A stretch of 64,000 nt of DNA from Luteimonas endophytica (GCF_029887875.1 NZ_JARXRM010000019.1:72029-136028); one strand, 5' to 3'. Positions 10,033 to 20,100 are shown, counted from the stretch's first letter. Translations and numbers: made by a program. The notes: generated from the letters alone by a model not told the origin.

Positions 10033-10362
10033 CTAGAAACGGATCCTGCCGATGAGGATGTCCTTGAACATCACCCAGTCGCCGAGGAACGAATACAGCG
10101 GGTGGCGGAAGGTCGCCGGGCGGTTCTTCTCGAAGAAGAAATGCCCCACCCAGGCGAAGCCGTAGCCGCAGGCCAGCGCCGCCAACAGCCACCAGCCGTT
10201 GCGCTGCCACAGCGCCACCGCGACCAGCACCAGCACGCCGCAGCTGCCGACGAAATGCAGCCGCCGCGACACCCGGTTGGCGTGTTCGCCGAGATAGAAC
10301 GGATAGAACTCGCGGAAGCTTGCGAAGCGGCGCGTGCGTCTCTCCCGGGCCCATGGGTGCAG
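10033..10362 (-). CDS. DUF962 / Mpo1-like membrane protein, start uncertain
   Basis: A short membrane protein of the DUF962 (Mpo1/YGL010w-like) family; the yeast Mpo1 is a dioxygenase of fatty acid alpha-oxidation, but bacterial members are uncharacterised. Motifs include FASFREFYPFYLGEHANRVS, RRLHFVGS, two hydrophobic helices (CGVLVLVAVALW and WWLLAALACGYGFAWVG), HFFFEKNRPATFRHPLYSF and a terminal GDWVMFKDILIGRIRF. There is no in-frame ATG, GTG or TTG between the end of mazG and the first conserved residues. The codon where relatives usually start reads ACG (10335-10333), and the nearest near-cognate codon is CTG at 10362, used here as a nominal start. Probably the last gene of the nudE-cysQ-mazG operon. 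Confidence 0.75.
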   Translation of the reverse strand: MHPWARERRTRRFASFREFYPFYLGEHANRVSRRLHFVGSCGVLVLVAVALWQRNGWWLLAALACGYGFAWVGHFFFEKNRPATFRHPLYSFLGDWVMFKDILIGRIRF

Positions 10363-10414
10363 CCCATGATGGCGCGTGCCGCGGCGGCGAACAAACCCGC
10401 AGGCCAGGCCGGAC

Positions 10415-11251
10415 TCATCCGCCGCCCGGGTCTTGCTCCTCGCGCTTGACGCGTTGCCACAGCGCTTCCTGCGCGGCCAGCGGCATGTCCTGGAGCTGGC
10501 GGTCCTGCGCGGCCGCCAGCGCCTCCATCGCCCGGAACCTGCGTTCGAACTTGAGGTTGGCGCGGCGCAGCGCGCCGCCCACGTCCACCCGCGCGTGGCG
10601 CGCCAGGTTGGCGGCGACGAACAGCAGGTCGCCGATCTCCTCCTCCAGCCGGTCGCGCGCGCCCGCATCCTCCGGGGCCACCGCCAGCGACTCGAACTCC
10701 ACCCGCGCCTCGGCCAGCTCTTCCTCCAGCTTGGCAAGCACCGGCGCCGGCCCCGGCCAGTCGAACCCGACCCGCGCGGCGCGGTTCTGCAGCTTCACCG
10801 CGCGCTGCCACTCGGGCAGTCCGCGCGCGACCCCGGCCAGGGCGGAGCGATCGGCCTCGCCGCGCGCCTCGCGCTCGCGCCGCTTGTGCGCCTCCCACTC
10901 CCGGGTCTGCGCCTCGGCGTCCTCTACCGACGCCCCGGCGAACACGTGCGGGTGGCGGCGGACCATCTTCGCGCAGATCGCGTCCACCACGTCGGCGAAG
11001 GCGAACGCCCCCGCCTCCTCGGCCATCCGCGCGTGGAACACCACCTGCAGCAGCAGGTCGCCCAGCTCGTCCCTGAGCGCCCCCATGTCGCCGCGGTCGA
11101 TCGCGTCGGCGACCTCGTAGGCCTCCTCCACGGTGTAGGGAACGATGCTGGCGAAGGTCTGCTCGAGGTCCCACGGGCAGCCGCCGTCGGGGTCGCGCAG
11201 GCGCGCCATGATCTCGAGCAGCCGGTGGATGTCGTTCGCGCTTTCGGTCAT
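10415..11251 (-). CDS. mazG: Nucleoside triphosphate pyrophosphohydrolase MazG
   Basis: Hydrolyses NTPs and dNTPs to monophosphates and pyrophosphate; in Escherichia coli it lowers (p)ppGpp effects and removes damaged nucleotides. The 278-residue length is normal for the two-domain enzyme. The N-terminal domain has LRDPDGGCPWDLEQTFASI, VEEAYEVADAI and ELGDLLLQVVFHA; the C-terminal domain repeats the fold with KLEEELAEARVEFE and LEEEIGDLLFVAANLAR. The EExxE and ExxD metal-binding motifs are present in both halves. The ATG at 11251 follows cysQ by 79 bases on the same strand. Confidence 0.95.
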   Translation of the reverse strand: MTESANDIHRLLEIMARLRDPDGGCPWDLEQTFASIVPYTVEEAYEVADAIDRGDMGALRDELGDLLLQVVFHARMAEEAGAFAFADVVDAICAKMVRRHPHVFAGASVEDAEAQTREWEAHKRREREARGEADRSALAGVARGLPEWQRAVKLQNRAARVGFDWPGPAPVLAKLEEELAEARVEFESLAVAPEDAGARDRLEEEIGDLLFVAANLARHARVDVGGALRRANLKFERRFRAMEALAAAQDRQLQDMPLAAQEALWQRVKREEQDPGGG

Positions 11252-11330
11252 CGTTGTCCCGTGGTCGGCTGGTGCGGCCGCCTCTCCGGCCGCAGGAACG
11301 GCGTGCGCGGCGGCGGCTGCCGGCCACGGG

Positions 11331-12137
11331 CTAGGACCCGGACGGCAGCCACTCCCGCCACGGCAGCGCCGGATCGCCCAAGGCGATGAAGTCGCCGTTG
11401 AGCAGAGTGTCGCGCTGGTTGTAGCGAAACGGGCGGTCGCGCGGGTCCAGCACCGCCCCGCCCGCGCCCTCCAGGATCGCCTGGCCGGCGGCCGTGTCCC
11501 ATTCGCTGGTCGGGCCGAAGCGCGGGTACACGTCCATGCGGCCCTCGGCCAGCCAGCAGAACTTCAGCGAGGAACCCAACGCCACCGGTTCGGTCTGGCC
11601 GATGCGGGCCATCAGCGCTTCGGTGCGGGCGTCGCGGTGCGAACGGCTGGCCGCCACGCGCAGCGGCGCGCCCGCCGGGCGGTGCACGCGCAGGGTGCGG
11701 TCGGTGCGGCCCTCGCGCCGCTGCGCGCCGCAGCCGGCGCCGCCGTACCACACCGCGCCGGTGACCGGCTGCTGGATCACTCCGAACACCGCCACGCCGT
11801 CCTCGACCAGGGCGATGTTGACGGTGAATTCACCGTTGCGCTTGACGAATTCGCGGGTGCCGTCGAGCGGATCGACCACCCACAGGCGCGGCCACCGCCG
11901 GCGCAGCGCCAGCGGCACGGCATGCGCCGACTCCTCGGACAGCACCGGGATGTCCGGGGTCAGGTCCGCCAGGCCGGCGAGGATCCGGTGGTGCGCGGCC
12001 ATGTCCGCCGCGGTCACCGGCGAGGCATCGTCCTTGCGCTCGACCGCGAACTCGCCGGCGTACACCTGCAGGATCGCGTCCGCCGCCTCGCCGGCGAGCG
12101 CGATCACGCCCTCGCGGACCGCCTCAGCGACCGGCAT
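11331..12137 (-). CDS. cysQ: 3'(2'),5'-bisphosphate nucleotidase CysQ
   Basis: Inositol-monophosphatase superfamily enzyme that removes 3'-phosphoadenosine 5'-phosphate formed in sulfate assimilation. The 268 residues contain PVTAADMAAHHRI, the metal-binding SEES, the signature WVVDPLDGTREFVKRNGEF (Asp-Pro-x-Asp-Gly-Thr) and TSEWDTAAGQAILEGAGG near the C-terminus. The start is the ATG at 12137, 14 bases inside the end of nudE, implying translational coupling. The neighbours nudE and mazG also clear unwanted nucleotides, so this looks like a nucleotide-sanitation operon. Confidence 0.94.
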   Translation of the reverse strand: MPVAEAVREGVIALAGEAADAILQVYAGEFAVERKDDASPVTAADMAAHHRILAGLADLTPDIPVLSEESAHAVPLALRRRWPRLWVVDPLDGTREFVKRNGEFTVNIALVEDGVAVFGVIQQPVTGAVWYGGAGCGAQRREGRTDRTLRVHRPAGAPLRVAASRSHRDARTEALMARIGQTEPVALGSSLKFCWLAEGRMDVYPRFGPTSEWDTAAGQAILEGAGGAVLDPRDRPFRYNQRDTLLNGDFIALGDPALPWREWLPSGS

Positions 12138-12678
12138 GGTGCTGCAGGTACTCGCGCACGACGAACAGCGCGGCCAGCGAGCGGCCTTCCGAGAACTCCT
12201 CGCGCAGGACCAGCTCGTGCAGTGCATCCAGCCGCCACGGCACCACTTCGAGCTCCTCGGGTTCGTCGCCGGGCAGGCGCTCGGGGTACAGATCGCGCGC
12301 CAGCACCAGCCAGGTGAGATGACTCATGTAGGTGGGGGCCAGGGTCAGGGTGCGGATGACCTGCAGGTCGCGCGCGCCGTAGCCGGCCTCCTCCTTGAGC
12401 TCGCGGCCGGCGGCCTCGAGCGGGGTTTCGCCGGCATCGATGCGGCCCTTCACCAGGCCGAGTTCGTAGCGGTGCACGCCGGCGGCGTATTCGCGCACCA
12501 GCAGCACGGTCTGGTCGTCGATCAGCGGCACCACGGCCACGGCGCCGTGGCCGCGCCCGTGCAGGCGTTCGTACAGGCGCCGCTCGCCGTTGCCGAACTC
12601 GAGGTCGAGCCGCTCCATCCGGTAGGGCCCGGCCTCGTGCTCGGTGATCGAGTGGATGGTCGGCAGGCGGCGGCTCAT
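12124..12678 (-). CDS. nudE: ADP compounds hydrolase NudE (Nudix)
   Basis: A 184-residue Nudix hydrolase, strongly resembling Escherichia coli NudE, which cleaves ADP-ribose, NADH and diadenosine polyphosphates. The start resembles NudE: RMERLDLEFGNGERRLYERL. The Nudix box is GRIDAGETPLEAAGRELKEE, followed by GYGARDLQVIRTLTLAPTYM and the conserved LYPERLPGDEPEELEVVPW. ATG at 12678. It is divergent from bioA, with only 38 bases between the start codons, so the two promoters must overlap or sit inside coding sequence. Confidence 0.94.
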   Translation of the reverse strand: MSRRLPTIHSITEHEAGPYRMERLDLEFGNGERRLYERLHGRGHGAVAVVPLIDDQTVLLVREYAAGVHRYELGLVKGRIDAGETPLEAAGRELKEEAGYGARDLQVIRTLTLAPTYMSHLTWLVLARDLYPERLPGDEPEELEVVPWRLDALHELVLREEFSEGRSLAALFVVREYLQHHAGR

Positions 12679-12716
12679 GCTCGTCGTCCGGCTGCCGGCC
12701 GGGCGATAATACCGGG

Positions 12717-14144
12717 ATGACTGGGAAACTTCACGATTCGACCATTCTAGCCGACGCCGCCGCATGGCGGGCGCGCGACCTGGCGGTGCTCTGGCACCCG
12801 TGCACGCAGATGCGCGAACACCACGGCGGCTTGCCGCTGCTGCCGGTCGCGCGCGGCGAAGGCGCCTGGCTGGTCGGCCCGGACGGCCGCCGCACCCTGG
12901 ACGCGGTGTCGAGCTGGTGGACCAACCTGTTCGGCCACGCCGAGCCGCGCATCGCCGGCGCCATCGGCCGGCAGGCGCACACGCTGGAGCAGGTGATCCT
13001 CGCCGGCTGCTCGCACCTGCCCGCGGTGGAGCTGGCCGAGCGCCTGCTGGCGCTGGCGCCGCGCCAGCCCGGCCGCGATCCGCTGGCGAAGGTGTTCTAT
13101 GCCGACAACGGCTCGGCGGGCGTCGAAGTGGCGCTGAAGATGGCGTTCCAGTGGTTCCGCAACCGTGGCGACGAGCCGCGGCGGACGAGATTCGTGGCAC
13201 TGGAGAACGGCTACCACGGCGAGACCGTCGGCGCGCTCTCGGTCGGCGACATCCCGCTGTACCGGCGCGTCTATGCGCCGCTGCTGATGGAAGCGCTGTT
13301 CGCGCCTTCGCCGGATGCCTACCTGGCGCGCGAAGGCCAGAGCGCCGCCGGCCACGCCGAGGAGGCCGCCGACGCGCTGGCGCGCCTGTTCGACGAGCAC
13401 CCCGGCGAGATCTGCGCGCTGGTGCTCGAACCCCTGGTGCAGTGCGCGGGCGGCATGCGCATGTACGATCCGGTCTACCTCCGGCGCGCGCGCGAGATCT
13501 GCGACGTGCATGGCGCGTTCCTGATCGCCGACGAGATCGCGGTCGGCTTCGGCCGCACCGGCACCATGTTCGCCTGCGAGCAGGCGCCCGCCGGTGCCCG
13601 CGCCGGCGCCGGGGGCGGGATCCAGCCGGACCTGCTGTGCCTGTCCAAGGGCCTGACCGGCGGGTTCCTGCCGCTGGCCGCGGTCCTGGCCACGCAGGCG
13701 ATCTACGACGGCTTCCTCGACGACTCGCGCGAGCGCGCCTTCCTGCATTCGCACAGCTACACCGGCAACCCGCTGGCCTGCGCCGCGGCACTGGCCACGC
13801 TCGACGTCTTCGACAGCGACGACGTGCTGGCGCGCAACCGCGCCACCGCCGCGCGGATGGCGGAGCTGGCCGCGCCGCTGGCCGCGCATCCGCACGTCGC
13901 CGACGTCCGCCAGACCGGGATGATCGTGGCCATCGAGATGGCCCCTGGCGGCGAACGCCGCGCGCCGTTCGCGGCGGAGCGCCGCGCCGGCCTGCGCGCC
14001 TACCTGCATGCGCTCGAGCGCGGGGTGCTGCTGCGGCCGCTGGGCGACGTGCTCTACTGGATGCCGCCGTACTGCGTGCGCGAGGACGAACTGGCGCTGC
14101 TCGCCGACGTCACCGGCAGCGCGATCGAGGCGGCGACGGCATGA
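12717..14144 (+). CDS. bioA: Adenosylmethionine-8-amino-7-oxononanoate aminotransferase
   Basis: PLP-dependent class III aminotransferase of biotin synthesis: converts 7-keto-8-aminopelargonate to 7,8-diaminopelargonate with S-adenosylmethionine as amino donor. The 475 residues show the BioA-specific LWHPCTQMREH and DAVSSWWTNLFGHAEPRIAG, then FYADNGSAGVEVALKMA, NGYHGETVGALSVG, the cofactor-binding LIADEIAVGFGRTGTMFACE and the lysine motif LCLSKGLTGGFLPLAAVL. FLHSHSYTGNPLACAAALATL completes the active site. There is no clear Shine-Dalgarno; a GATAAT box lies seven bases before the ATG, so the mRNA may be leaderless. Other bio genes are not in the window. rsmE follows 49 bases downstream. Confidence 0.96.
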   Translation: MTGKLHDSTILADAAAWRARDLAVLWHPCTQMREHHGGLPLLPVARGEGAWLVGPDGRRTLDAVSSWWTNLFGHAEPRIAGAIGRQAHTLEQVILAGCSHLPAVELAERLLALAPRQPGRDPLAKVFYADNGSAGVEVALKMAFQWFRNRGDEPRRTRFVALENGYHGETVGALSVGDIPLYRRVYAPLLMEALFAPSPDAYLAREGQSAAGHAEEAADALARLFDEHPGEICALVLEPLVQCAGGMRMYDPVYLRRAREICDVHGAFLIADEIAVGFGRTGTMFACEQAPAGARAGAGGGIQPDLLCLSKGLTGGFLPLAAVLATQAIYDGFLDDSRERAFLHSHSYTGNPLACAAALATLDVFDSDDVLARNRATAARMAELAAPLAAHPHVADVRQTGMIVAIEMAPGGERRAPFAAERRAGLRAYLHALERGVLLRPLGDVLYWMPPYCVREDELALLADVTGSAIEAATA

Positions 14145-14193
14145 GCCGGCCGAGCTGCCCCGAACGGTTGCGGCCCGCTCCGGCGGAACGGCC

Positions 14194-14928
14194 GTGCGCC
14201 TGAGCCGCGCCCACGTCGACGCCGAACTGGCGCCCGGGCGCCGCGTCAGGCTTTCCGAAACCGCTGCCGCGCATCTGCTGCGGGTGTTGCGCCTGCGGGT
14301 GGGCGAGGCCTGCGTGCTGTTCAATGGCGACGGCCGCGATTACGAGGCCCGCATCGTGGCCGCCGACCGGCGCGGTGGCGAGGTCGAGATCCTGCACGCG
14401 CGCGAGGTGGCCAACGAGTCGCCGCTGCGGGTGGTGCTGCTGCAGGGCATCGCCCGCGGGGAAAAGATGGACCTGATCCTGCAGAAGGCGACCGAGCTCG
14501 GGGTCGCCGCGTTCGTGCCGGTGAGCAGCGAACGCAGCGAGGTGAAGCTGGACGCGGCGCGGGCCGAGAAGCGCCTCGCCCACTGGACCAGCGTGGTGGT
14601 CGCGGCCTGCGAGCAGAGCGGGCGCGCCCGCATCCCGGTGGTGGCGCCGGTGCAGCCGCTGGCCGCGGCGGCCGGGGAAGCCGCCGACGGGCCGCGGCTG
14701 CTGCTCGACCCCGCGGCGGCGTCGGGGGTGGACGGCCTGGATGCGCCGGCGCCGGCGGCGCTCACCATCGCGGTCGGGCCGGAGGGCGGCTGGTCGCCGC
14801 GCGACCGCGCCCAGCTGGTGGAGGCCGGGTTTCGGGGCATCCGCCTGGGACCGCGGGTGCTGCGCACCGAAACCGCCGGCATCGCCGCGATCGCCGCGCT
14901 GCAGGCGCGCTTCGGCGACCTGCGCTAG
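14194..14928 (+). CDS. rsmE: 16S rRNA (uracil-1498-N3)-methyltransferase RsmE
   Basis: SPOUT-class methyltransferase modifying U1498 of 16S rRNA with S-adenosylmethionine. The N-terminal PUA-like part reads VRLSRAHVDAELAPGRRVRL and AAHLLRVLRLRVGEACVLFN. The catalytic part shows LLQGIARGEKMDLILQKATE, ELGVAAFVPVSSERSEVK, the cofactor-binding IAVGPEGGWSPRD and LGPRVLRTETAGIAAIAAL. I chose GTG at 14194 because it gives the canonical N-terminus and 244 residues; the frame is open upstream only as a shadow of bioA. Its stop lies 26 bases from the convergent chpC stop. Confidence 0.95.
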   Translation: MRLSRAHVDAELAPGRRVRLSETAAAHLLRVLRLRVGEACVLFNGDGRDYEARIVAADRRGGEVEILHAREVANESPLRVVLLQGIARGEKMDLILQKATELGVAAFVPVSSERSEVKLDAARAEKRLAHWTSVVVAACEQSGRARIPVVAPVQPLAAAAGEAADGPRLLLDPAAASGVDGLDAPAPAALTIAVGPEGGWSPRDRAQLVEAGFRGIRLGPRVLRTETAGIAAIAALQARFGDLR

Positions 14929-14954
14929 CGCACCACCCGCCGCGGCCGCGGCGC

Positions 14955-15428
14955 TCACGCCGCCTGCTGCAGCGCCTGGTCGATCGAGGCCGCCACGGCG
15001 TCGAGGTCGGGAATCAGCGCCGGGTCGCCGTTGAGCAGCACCCGGACCAGCACGTCCGCCGGCAGCCCCGCATCGCCCGGCTCGTCGGTTTCCAGCGCGT
15101 CGCGCGGCACCGTGACCAGGCGCGGGAAGCCCTGCGTCAGCAGCGCGAAGTACGGCAGCCGCGGATTGCCGTCGAGCGCCTTCAGCACCGCCACCTTGCT
15201 GCCCAGCCCACCCTGCTCCGGGGCGATACCGGCCAGGCGCGAGAACGCCACCAGCGGCAGTTGCCAGCCCTGCCAGCGGATCCGCCCCAGCAGCCAGTCC
15301 GGCGCGCCCTCGACCGGGTCCGGGTCGGCGTAGGACAACACCTCGGAAATGGTCGCGTTGGGCAGCAGCAGGCGCGCTTCGCGGACCTGGATCAGCACGC
15401 CGCGAATGTCCTGGCGTTGCTCGTTCAT
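14955..15428 (-). CDS. chpC: ChpC-like CheW-domain protein of the Pil-Chp system
   Basis: A 157-residue CheW-fold adaptor. The pattern IRGVLIQVREARLLLPNATI, YADPDPVEGAPDWLLGRIRW, WQLPLVAFSRLAG and a late VPRDALE is that of ChpC/CheW proteins that couple chemoreceptors to histidine kinases. It is last in the pil-chp operon, overlapping chpB by four bases (ATGA), which implies coupled translation. By analogy with Pseudomonas aeruginosa it is a second CheW next to PilI; its partner receptor is unknown. The gene is convergent with rsmE, so transcription of the chemosensory operon probably ends in the 26 bases between them or beyond. Confidence 0.82.
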   Translation of the reverse strand: MNEQRQDIRGVLIQVREARLLLPNATISEVLSYADPDPVEGAPDWLLGRIRWQGWQLPLVAFSRLAGIAPEQGGLGSKVAVLKALDGNPRLPYFALLTQGFPRLVTVPRDALETDEPGDAGLPADVLVRVLLNGDPALIPDLDAVAASIDQALQQAA

Positions 15429-17122
15429 GGGGTCGGCTCCTCGAGATGCGCGCCCGCCGGGCGGTCCGGCGGCGGCCAGCGTTCGGCCAGTTCGTCGGCA
15501 AGCTGCCTGGGCGTGCCCGAGCGACCGCCTCGGGCGATGACGATATCGGCCGCGGCGCCGTCGTAGCAGCCTTCCGGCGACTGCCCGGCCACCAGCGCCC
15601 CACCCCAGGCCTGGCCCATGGCGGCATCGACCAGCGCGGGGTCGCTGCCGCTGAGAAACAACACCGCGCTGTCGTCCGACGGCAGCGACGCGGGCAGGGC
15701 CGCGCTGGCGCCCTCGGCCGAGACGAAACGCAGCTGCGCGCGCTCGCGGGCCACGCCGATGTCGGGCGGCAGGAAATAGACATGGCCCGGCTCGACCGCC
15801 GCGCCGTCCTCGGCCAGCGTCACCGGCAATTGCGCGGCGCGCTCCATCTGCCGGACCAGCCGGTCGTAGCGGCCGCCGTCCAGGCGCAGGCGCACCAGCA
15901 GCGGCCGCGGGAAGCCCGGCGGGATCGCCGCCAGCAGCTGGCGCACCGCATCCGGCCCGCCCAGCCCGCCCTCGATCACCACGGCGCCGCGCTCGGGGCC
16001 GTTGCCGTAGCTGTCGGTATCGGCCAGCGAGAGGCCGGCGATGCGCTGCTCGAGCGCCGCCAGATCCGGACCGGAGCGCTCCTGCTCGGGGGCTTCGGCC
16101 GCGACGGCCGCCGACGCATCGCCACCGTCGAAGTCGAAGCCATCGAAGGAGAGGGCCCGGTCCGCGGACTGCTCCGCTTCGCCGCCGTGGCGTTCGGCGG
16201 CCGGTGCGGGACCATCGCTGGCCGGGCCGGGCTCCGGCAGCGAGTCCTGTTCCGTGCTCGGATCCGCGTCCGTATCGTCTTCGACAACGGGCTCGTAGCT
16301 GATGTCCTCGAGGGCCAGCCCGGTGAAGTCGAAGCCTTCCAGCTTCACGTCCTGCAGCGTGTCGCCGCCGAGCGCGATCGCCTCCAGCGCGGAGGCGTCG
16401 AGTTCTTCAGTCTCCAGTCCGGACGGCGCGGCGGGCGCCGGCTCCGCACCCTCGTCGGTATTCGCCCCGCCGGTGAAATCGAAGTCGAAGTCGCTCTCCA
16501 GGGCCGCGACGGCCGTGTCGTCCGCGGCATCGGTCCGGCCACCGTCATACCCGGCAGCGCCGCCGATGGCCTGGTGCTCGCTGCCGCCCCCCTGCTCGGC
16601 CGAAGGCGCGAGGGGCGGGGCTCCGGCATCCAGGCCATCGTCGCGCGGCACCAGGTCGGCGACGTGGCGGGCCTCGCTGGCGATCGATGCCAGGTCGTGC
16701 TCGGAGACTTCGCCCATTCCCTGCGGCAACGGCCCGGGGGACGGCTGCCAGTCGCCGGGGTCGTGTTCGCGCCCCGGTGGAAGCACGTCGTCGTGCCGGT
16801 GGAGCTTGGCCGCCAGGTGGCGGACCCAGCGGGCGGCGTCCCAGCCGGCGCGCTGCGCCGCCAGCTCGGCCTCGTCGAAGATCACCGCGATCCCCGGGTC
16901 GGCGAGCAGCGGCTCGTAGGCCTCCAGCGCCTCCTCGATGGCCGGCTCCAGCGCCACCAGGATCGCCTGCGGCGCGGCGGCGGCCACCTCTGCGACGTCG
17001 GTGTCCGTGGGGTCGGCCACCGCCACCAGCTCCGCACCGGCTTCGCGCAGCGCCCGCTCCAGGCGCTCGCGCGCATCGCCTGCCCGGGCCAGCAGCGCGA
17101 CGCGGGTGGCGCCATCAACCAT
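15425..17122 (-). CDS. chpB: ChpB-like CheB-type protein, catalytic residues apparently lost
   Basis: A 565-residue protein in the position of chpB. The N-terminus (about residues 1-115) resembles a receiver-like domain without an obvious phosphoacceptor Asp ([40 protein letters not shown]). A long acidic, low-complexity linker follows (about 120-370, rich in Asp, Glu, Ala, Gly with motifs such as FDFDFTGG and [13 protein letters not shown]). The C-terminal CheB fold starts at [20 protein letters not shown] and continues to [13 protein letters not shown] and [18 protein letters not shown]. The family GASTGG motif is EGGLGG here and the IVQHM motif reads LVRLRL, so the catalytic Ser and His of CheB are missing. 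It overlaps chpA by eight bases and chpC by four. Confidence 0.8.
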   Translation of the reverse strand: MVDGATRVALLARAGDARERLERALREAGAELVAVADPTDTDVAEVAAAAPQAILVALEPAIEEALEAYEPLLADPGIAVIFDEAELAAQRAGWDAARWVRHLAAKLHRHDDVLPPGREHDPGDWQPSPGPLPQGMGEVSEHDLASIASEARHVADLVPRDDGLDAGAPPLAPSAEQGGGSEHQAIGGAAGYDGGRTDAADDTAVAALESDFDFDFTGGANTDEGAEPAPAAPSGLETEELDASALEAIALGGDTLQDVKLEGFDFTGLALEDISYEPVVEDDTDADPSTEQDSLPEPGPASDGPAPAAERHGGEAEQSADRALSFDGFDFDGGDASAAVAAEAPEQERSGPDLAALEQRIAGLSLADTDSYGNGPERGAVVIEGGLGGPDAVRQLLAAIPPGFPRPLLVRLRLDGGRYDRLVRQMERAAQLPVTLAEDGAAVEPGHVYFLPPDIGVARERAQLRFVSAEGASAALPASLPSDDSAVLFLSGSDPALVDAAMGQAWGGALVAGQSPEGCYDGAAADIVIARGGRSGTPRQLADELAERWPPPDRPAGAHLEEPTP

Positions 17123-20100
17123 CGTCGCGCCCGCCCAGCAGATCGAGCACGTTGCGCATCAGTTCGTTCTCCTGGTACGGCTTGCCGAGATAGCGCTCCA
17201 CCCCGATCTCGAACGCGCGCTGGCGGTGTTTCTCGCCGGTGCGCGAGGTGATCATCACGATCGGAACGCCGCGCAGGCGCGCATCGGCCTTCATCTGCGT
17301 GGCGAGCTCGTAGCCGTCCATGCGCGGCATCTCGATGTCCAGCAGCATCAGGTCCGGCACGCGCTCGTCCATGCGCTCGAGCGCGTCCACGCCGTCGCGT
17401 GCGGTCACCACCTCGAGGTTGTGGCGTTCGAGCACGCGCCCGGTGACCTTGCGCATCGTGACCGAGTCGTCGACCACCATCACCAGCGGCACCTGGCGCC
17501 GTTCTGTGGCCTCCGCAGGCGCCTCGTCGCGCGGCTGCACCGTCTGGCGGCGCACCAGCGGCGCGACGTCGAGGATCACCCGCACGCTGCCGTCGCCCAT
17601 GATGGTGGCGCCGAAGATCCCCGGCACCGAGGCCACCTGCGGGCCGACCGGCTTCACCACGATCTCGCGGTTGCCGATGATCTGATCCACCGCGACCGCC
17701 GCGCGCAGCTCGCCGGCGCCGATCAGCAGCAGCGGCATCTGCAGATGGCCCTCGGCGCGCGCCGGCGCGTGGCCGACCAGCTTGCCGAGGTCGTGCAGGG
17801 CGTATTCCTCGCCGCCGTACGAATAGACCGCGCCGGCCTCGGCCATCTGCTCGCGGGTGATCCGGCCGACACCGCGCACCGAGGCGATCGGCACCGCGAA
17901 GCTGGTCTCGCCGATGCGCACGAACACGGCCTGGGTGACCGCCAGGGTCTGCGGCAGGCGCAGGGTGAAGGTGGTGCCCTGGTCGCGCCGCGAGTGGATG
18001 TCGAGCGTGCCGCCGAGCTGCCGCACCTCGCTGGCCACCACGTCCATGCCGACGCCACGACCGGCCAGGCGGCTGACCTCGTCGGCGGTGGAGAAGCCGG
18101 GCTGGAAGATCATCATGTCGAGATCGCCGTCGCCCAGCGCCGCGCCGGTGCGCACCAGGCCGCGCTCCTCGGCGCGGCGGCGGATCGCCTCTCGGTCCAG
18201 GCCTCGGCCGTCGTCGCCGACTTCCAGCACCACCTCGGAACCTTCGCGGCGCACCGCGATGCGTACCGTGCCCTGTTCCGGCTTGCCTGCCTCGCGGCGC
18301 CGCTCGGGCGCTTCCAGGCCGTGCACCACGGCGTTGCGCAGCATGTGCTCCAGCGGCGCGGTCATGCGCTCGAGCACGTTGCGGTCGAGTTCGCCCTGCG
18401 CGCCGTCCAGCCTCAGCTGGACCTGCTTGCCGGTCTCCGAGGCGGCCTGGCGCACCACCCGCCGCAGCCGCGGCAGCAGCGCGTCGAAAGGCACCATGCG
18501 CGTGCGCATCAGCCCTTCCTGGAGGTCCGAACTCACCCGTGACTGCTGCAGCAGCAGGGTCTCGTACTGCCGGGTCAGGTCGTCGAGGGTCCCCTGCAGG
18601 CTGGTCATGTCGGTGGCCGACTCGGCCAGCGCGCGCGACAGCTGCTGCAGGGTGGAGAACCGGTCGAGTTCCAGCGGGTCGAAGGCGGCATCGCCGCTGT
18701 CGCCCTCGCGCTGGAAGCGCGCGATGATCTGTGCCTCGGTTTCGATGTCGAGGCGGCGCAGCTGGTCGCGCAGGCGGGTGTTGGTCTGCTCCATTTCCGC
18801 CATGGCGCTGCGGAACGCGCCCAGCTGCTGCTCCAGGCGCGCACGGTAGATCGCTACCTCGCCGGCGTAGTTGACCAGGCGGTCGAGCAGATCGGCGCGG
18901 ATGCGCACCTGCTCCTGCGGCGCGCGCACCGAGATGTCCTCGCCCTCGCCCGCGACGTCCTCGCCGATCGGCGCCGACAGCGGCGTCAGCGGCTCGATCG
19001 GCGCCGCATCGGGCAGAGCCGGGGCCGACGCGGAGGTCTCCGGCGCTTCCGGTACCAGCGTTTCCCCGCGGGCGCGGGCGTCGAACTCGACGCTGAGCCG
19101 CTCCGAGGCGCCCACCGCGCGGCGCGCGCCGACCCGCGTGACCATCACGTGCAGCCGGTCGAAGCCGCGCTCGAGCAGCGGGATGCCGTCGCTGCCCAGT
19201 TCGCAGCGCTGTTCCACCACGGCTTCCAGCAGCGACTCCATGGCGTGGCCGAGCTCGCCGATGGCCATGATGCCGGCCATGCGGGCGCCGCCCTTGATGG
19301 TATGCAGATCGCGCTGCAGGCCGATCAGCGGCTCGCGCTCGCCGGGCGCCTCGCGCAACTGCGCGAGCAGCCCGTCGGAGTGGTCGAGCAGGTCGCCGCT
19401 CTCCTCGACGAAAATGTCCACCAGCTCGGCATCCAGGCCGGTCAGGTCCAGCGGCTCGTCGGGATCCTCGGCCGCCGCCGGGACCGCCACGACGTCGCCA
19501 TCGGTCGCGGCGGCCGTCGCGACCGCACGCGCGACCCGATCCTGTTCGGCGTACTCCGCCTCGAGGCGGGCGTACTCGGCTTCTTCCTCGGCTCGCAGGC
19601 GCTCGATCTCGGCGCGCTCTGTCGCGGCGCGCTCGGCCTCTTTCGCCTCCGCGTCGTCCGCTGCGACCCTGGGCTGTGCCGTCTCCAGGCGCTCGGTCTC
19701 GACAGATTCGGCCTCGCGACGTTCGGCTTCGGCGCGTTCGGCTTCGGCGCGTTCGGCTTCGGCGCGTTCCGCTTCCGCGCGTTCCGCTTCGGTGCGTTCG
19801 GCTTCGGCGCGTTCGGCCTCGGCGCGCTCGGCTTCGAGGCGTTCGGCTTCGAGGCGTTCGGTTTCGAGACGTTCGGCTTCGAGGCGTTCGGCTTCGAGAC
19901 GCTCGGCTTCGAGACGCTCGGCTTCGAGACGCTCGGCTTCGAGACGCTCGGCTTCGAGACGCTCGGCTTCGAGGCGTTCGATTTCGAGACGTTCGGCTTC
20001 GAGACGTTCGGCTTCGAGACGTTCGGCTTCGAGACGTTCGGCTTCGAGACGTTCGGCTTCGAGAAGTTCGGCCTCGAGGCGTTCGGCTTCGAGGCGTTCG

